From the NCBI GenBank assembly GCA_015680685.1, contig MNCI01022614.1, positions 22,302 through 56,469 of the forward strand: DNA of 34,168 nt, read 5' to 3'. The position numbers and the translations under genes are program-made. This DNA comes from Gnetum montanum (Eukaryota; Streptophyta; Gnetopsida; Gnetales; Gnetaceae). The notes beneath the pieces are model-generated. The model made no database searches. It saw nothing but the letters and a program-made list of their open reading frames with translations, and was not told the DNA's origin. Positions 31,131 to 34,168 of the stretch are shown here, in pieces. The stretch's first letter is position 1. Every line of letters begins with the position of its first letter.

Positions 31131-32730
31131 ATTTGTCGCTGCAACGTAGCGGTGTTGCATTCCGGGGCATATTCTAATCAACGTGGTGCCACTGTGCTCA
31201 GAAAATGATGAAATTTCAAGTTACGAGATCCATAGAAAATTTGCAATATTTTTATTTATTGGTATCTAAGAACAATTACCCATCAATAAACTTAGACTTA
31301 GATAGAAGTTAGGTAAATAGCAAGATTAGCAATGTTCAAAGCACAGGCCTCAAATGCATTATGTAAATGTGCTGCTTATTGGCCTCTTCGCCATAGAATA
31401 AACCCTTAATTTTTTTCCCTCCATGTATGTTTGCCGTTTCACACATTCAATTCGTTGTAGACCTTCATTTAATTCATGACAGACCTGCATTTTAATTTGT
31501 CACAGATGTAGTTGTTGAGAATAAAGCATGGAATGCTTTCGTATATTGAAACCCCAAAATTAAAAAGTAAAATCAACGGAAATGTGTCAAAAACGTTTCA
31601 GTCTGCTGAGAAATGTTTCGCCCACCAAGTGATGGTTACTGTTCATGCGAAACGGCGTTTTGAAACGGGATCCCGTTTCCGCAACGAAAAACATGAAACT
31701 CTATAAATCCGTTGCGTTTCTGGCAAAGAGTTTAAAGCCAATGAAGGTCTGTGAAGCCATGCACAGGTTATCAGCAAGAGAACTGGAATCCGATGCAAAC
31801 CTAACATCGTTTGTGCTAAAGAATTCATCAGAATATTGGAACTGACTACAACTACAACTACGGTTACAATGCAATACAAAACAGAATCATAAACATGATG
31901 CAAAATACGTCAATGTTTGGTGAAGAGTATGCATCCTCCTCATAATCATTCAAAGTTCAAACACACACATGGAAAATGCCACTCAATACAACTGCAACTG
32001 TTATTGCTATTTCAGTGCATCGATATTCCTATTGCAGTTTCCTCTCAACCTCAAAAAAGCTTGAAAGGCTGCAACCAGTCCATTTTGATCTCAAAATGTC
32101 ATATTTTGATTATGTCATCAACAACGTGAAAGATGGAAATCCGTCGAACCTGACCATCCATGTTTGACTCATATCAAACCTTTGGACGGCGCACGTGGAG
32201 GCCAAAAATCAATTGAGACGTCAAGAGACTGTTACAGTGCGTGTTACTAATGCACCTTTTATCGTTTCTGGGTCAAATCGTCATTTTACAGGCAGCCCCA
32301 TCTGTGGGCAGAAAATGGTTGGCTCAGTTAGGTTTAGGTACCATGAAAATTGAGAATATTCCAGAATGGTTCAGGTTCAGCGTATCAGCACAAAGCTGCA
32401 GATTGATGGAGAAGCTTAATCCTCTGATTATTGTGAACAAATTATGTTAAGGTCGAATTACAGTGACCAAATTATGTTTACGTTTATGGATATTCTGCTA
32501 AACGGAATATTTAGCCATTTTCATACTTAAGCACCATTCCGAATAAGCTAACAAATTAAAAGCAGTGCGCCCAGAGGATGCATATCCGGAAAATTTCCTA
32601 CCTTTGGGTTGTTCTCAGGACACCTTGGCGGATGTGGATGGGACATCAAGTAGAATTTCACCTTAAATTTAAATTGTTCCGGTAGTAAAAGCGTAAATCT
32701 TAACTAAAAAAAGTTGCTTAAAAATATAAT
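31131..32730. other. No gene recognised; motif cluster at 31,590-31,725
   Basis: Base composition is mixed and short frames on both strands overlap without any known motif. The only structure seen is the GTTTCG/CGAAAC cluster with a palindrome at 31662-31679, listed separately. Confidence 0.4.
31590..31725. repeat. GAAACG/CGTTTC cluster with an 18-bp perfect palindrome
   Basis: GAAACGGGATCCCGTTTC (31662-31679) is perfectly palindromic. Within about 130 bp are further ACGTTTC, TGTTTCGCC, GCGAAACGGCG and GCGTTTCTGG words in both orientations. Purpose unknown. Confidence 0.5.
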
Positions 32731-32739
32731 ATGTTGAGA

Positions 32740-33015
32740 ACGATGATGAATGCAGGAAATAAAAAATATAATTAGCTAATTTAAATTTTTTGAACATTTT
32801 TACCATACTTTATTTAAATGTATCTAAAATATTATTAAATACAGAGGTTTTATTACATAGACTCAAAGGATCTTTTGGACAATAATGAAGTATTAGGGTA
32901 ATGGTATGGGTCTTGGCCTAGTAATCCCAGGTCACTAGTTACTAGGTAGCACTAAGTTATAAACTTCTATAAATCTTGGGGTGTACCTATGTTTCACTAA
33001 TTTCATGTTCCAACA
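32740..33015 (-). repeat. Probable copia-type 3' LTR fragment
   Basis: The minus strand starts TGTTGGAACATGAAATTAG, a start typical of plant Ty1/copia LTRs, and directly before it is the purine tract AGGAAGAG (33016-33023). Downstream lie TAATAAAAC and AATAAAG poly(A)-like words. The other LTR end was not found, and no copia pol motif could be read upstream (33024-34168), so the call is tentative. Confidence 0.35.
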
Positions 33016-33023
33016 CTCTTCCT

Positions 33024-34168
33024 ATTAGACAACATTAGATTTGTATTTTGAAAATTAAATATCAACTCAACAAAGTTGTTAACATTGGATTTAACCAGAA
33101 AAGATCATATAGACCTTTTTCTTCAATATTGTACTTTTGCTACAAGGACCACAACTTGGAGTAATATTAAGATGCTTATTTCTCAAATTGTAAGACCTAA
33201 ATATGAACTTAGAGGACATGCCCCAAAATGCCACATCGACATGAAAGTAACATCTAGCTTTGTTTTAATAAATTTTTACACTTATGTATCTGAAATATTA
33301 TTAAAATTTATTATTTTAAAAGATGTCTTGCTCACATCCTAGACCACATTTTCAAAATCCTTCAAAAATTCCAAACTCATCCCAAATCATGTTTTTGGAT
33401 CCTGATGTACCTACATCTTTGAAATGTTGTGATGAATAGTATTTTTGTCTTAAATGTTCAATGCAAGGGTAACTAAGAAAAACATTTTGCTAATTCCCAA
33501 GATCTTCTATCCTACATAACCTATATGTATGTACTTCTTTAAGAATTTGCATCTACCTTTCACTTTATATTCTTAAATGATGTGAACTCAAATAAAGTTC
33601 GTAAAATCTCATTGGAAGTACAAGTAATAGATAGTGAAATTTTAAGGTTAACTAATTATCTCTTATACATTTCCAATAAAATTTTTTCTTCTCTTCCACA
33701 TTTGACCATAACTTTGTTAGAACCTGCAATGAAACCAACTTACAAATGTGCTTTTGATTACTTTGTAGGTTCTCCTACGAGATATCTTAGGTAAACAATT
33801 ATATTCCTTGAAAATACAATCTATGCTCTTTTGTGTCTTCAAGAATTATATTAGAAATTTTGATCTATTATATTCTTACCAATTTTTAAGTATAACCAAT
33901 CATCTAACAAATAACATTTCTTTTAGAGGGAGCAAACTACACTCTAACAAAATCATGGAAGAAGGTGTTTAAAATTTTACCTTTAATTTATTAAGTAAAA
34001 ATATCATCTGTATTCTTCCAATGGCCTTTCAATTTTTTACACTAAGGCCTAGTCTGTAAAGAATGCATCCAAATAATACAATAGGATAAATGACTACATG
34101 AAAGATTTGATTGCTAACATTCAAAGCCCAAGCTTCTAATTTCTTACATTTATTTTCAATTATAGAAA
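33024..34168. other. AT-rich DNA, perhaps the decayed interior of a copia element
   Basis: No open frame with known motifs on either strand. A 22-bp word at 33284-33305 repeats one in the LTR-like fragment (32818-32839) with one mismatch. If the copia reading is right, this would be its interior on the minus strand, but neither RT nor RNase H motifs are visible. Confidence 0.3.

Noticed and set aside
33582-33794. 70-codon plus-strand frame near the end of the window
   Set aside because: AT-rich, no motif, and probably random in decayed DNA.

Overview
The window looks like intergenic DNA from a large, repeat-rich plant nuclear genome. I see no intact cellular gene, rRNA, tRNA or CRISPR array. 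Almost everything from base 1 to about 30,020 comes from decayed reverse-transcribing elements. Five partial or complete copies belong to one superfamily of Ty3/gypsy LTR retrotransposon of the Athila/Tat kind: the primer binding site is complementary to tRNA-Asp, a long non-coding stretch lies between integrase and the 3' LTR, and the protease carries an IIMGRAWLS-type motif. A sixth unit is an endogenous pararetrovirus (Caulimoviridae-like). This mixture and the heavy C-to-T/G-to-A decay suggest a gymnosperm, perhaps a conifer, but that is an inference with modest confidence.

Layout. Gy-1 (+, 1-3396) is the 3' part of an internally deleted element: protease end, 2.1 kb of 3' non-coding DNA, polypurine tract and a 940-bp 3' LTR. 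Gy-1 sits inside Gy-2 (-). Gy-2 gag and protease occupy 3397-5180, and its 5' LTR starts at 5182 but is split by Gy-3; the other half is at 15688-16007. Gy-3 (-, 5762-15682) is the only complete element. It has two LTRs (841 and 873 bp), a TGAAT target-site duplication on both sides, PBS, gag, protease, RT, RNase H, integrase and a 2-kb 3' region. After a 237-bp spacer, Gy-4 (+, 16245 to about 22815) has a 5' LTR, PBS, gag, protease, RT, RNase H and integrase, but no 3' end. The pararetrovirus (-, about 22830-28985) runs from a movement-protein-like region through a coat-protein zinc finger, protease, RT and RNase H to a promoter/poly(A) region. It abuts the last 8 bp of the LTR of Gy-5 (+), which retains only PBS, leader and part of gag (to about 30,020).

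From 30,020 to the end no element of this family is visible. There is a CpG-richer patch at 30,500-31,130, a short GTTTCG/CGAAAC motif cluster with a perfect 18-bp palindrome at 31,662, and a probable copia-type LTR fragment (-) near 32,740-33,015.

Order of events from the nesting: Gy-2 came first. Gy-3 then entered its 5' LTR and Gy-1 entered its protease. Gy-1's LTR keeps many CpG sites and its remaining protease frame is open, so Gy-1 is probably the youngest. Two places with a single N are flanked by 39-44 bp duplications and look like assembly joins. None of the elements appears able to move by itself: all pol regions seen carry stops or frameshifts, and catalytic Asp codons have changed to Asn in several.
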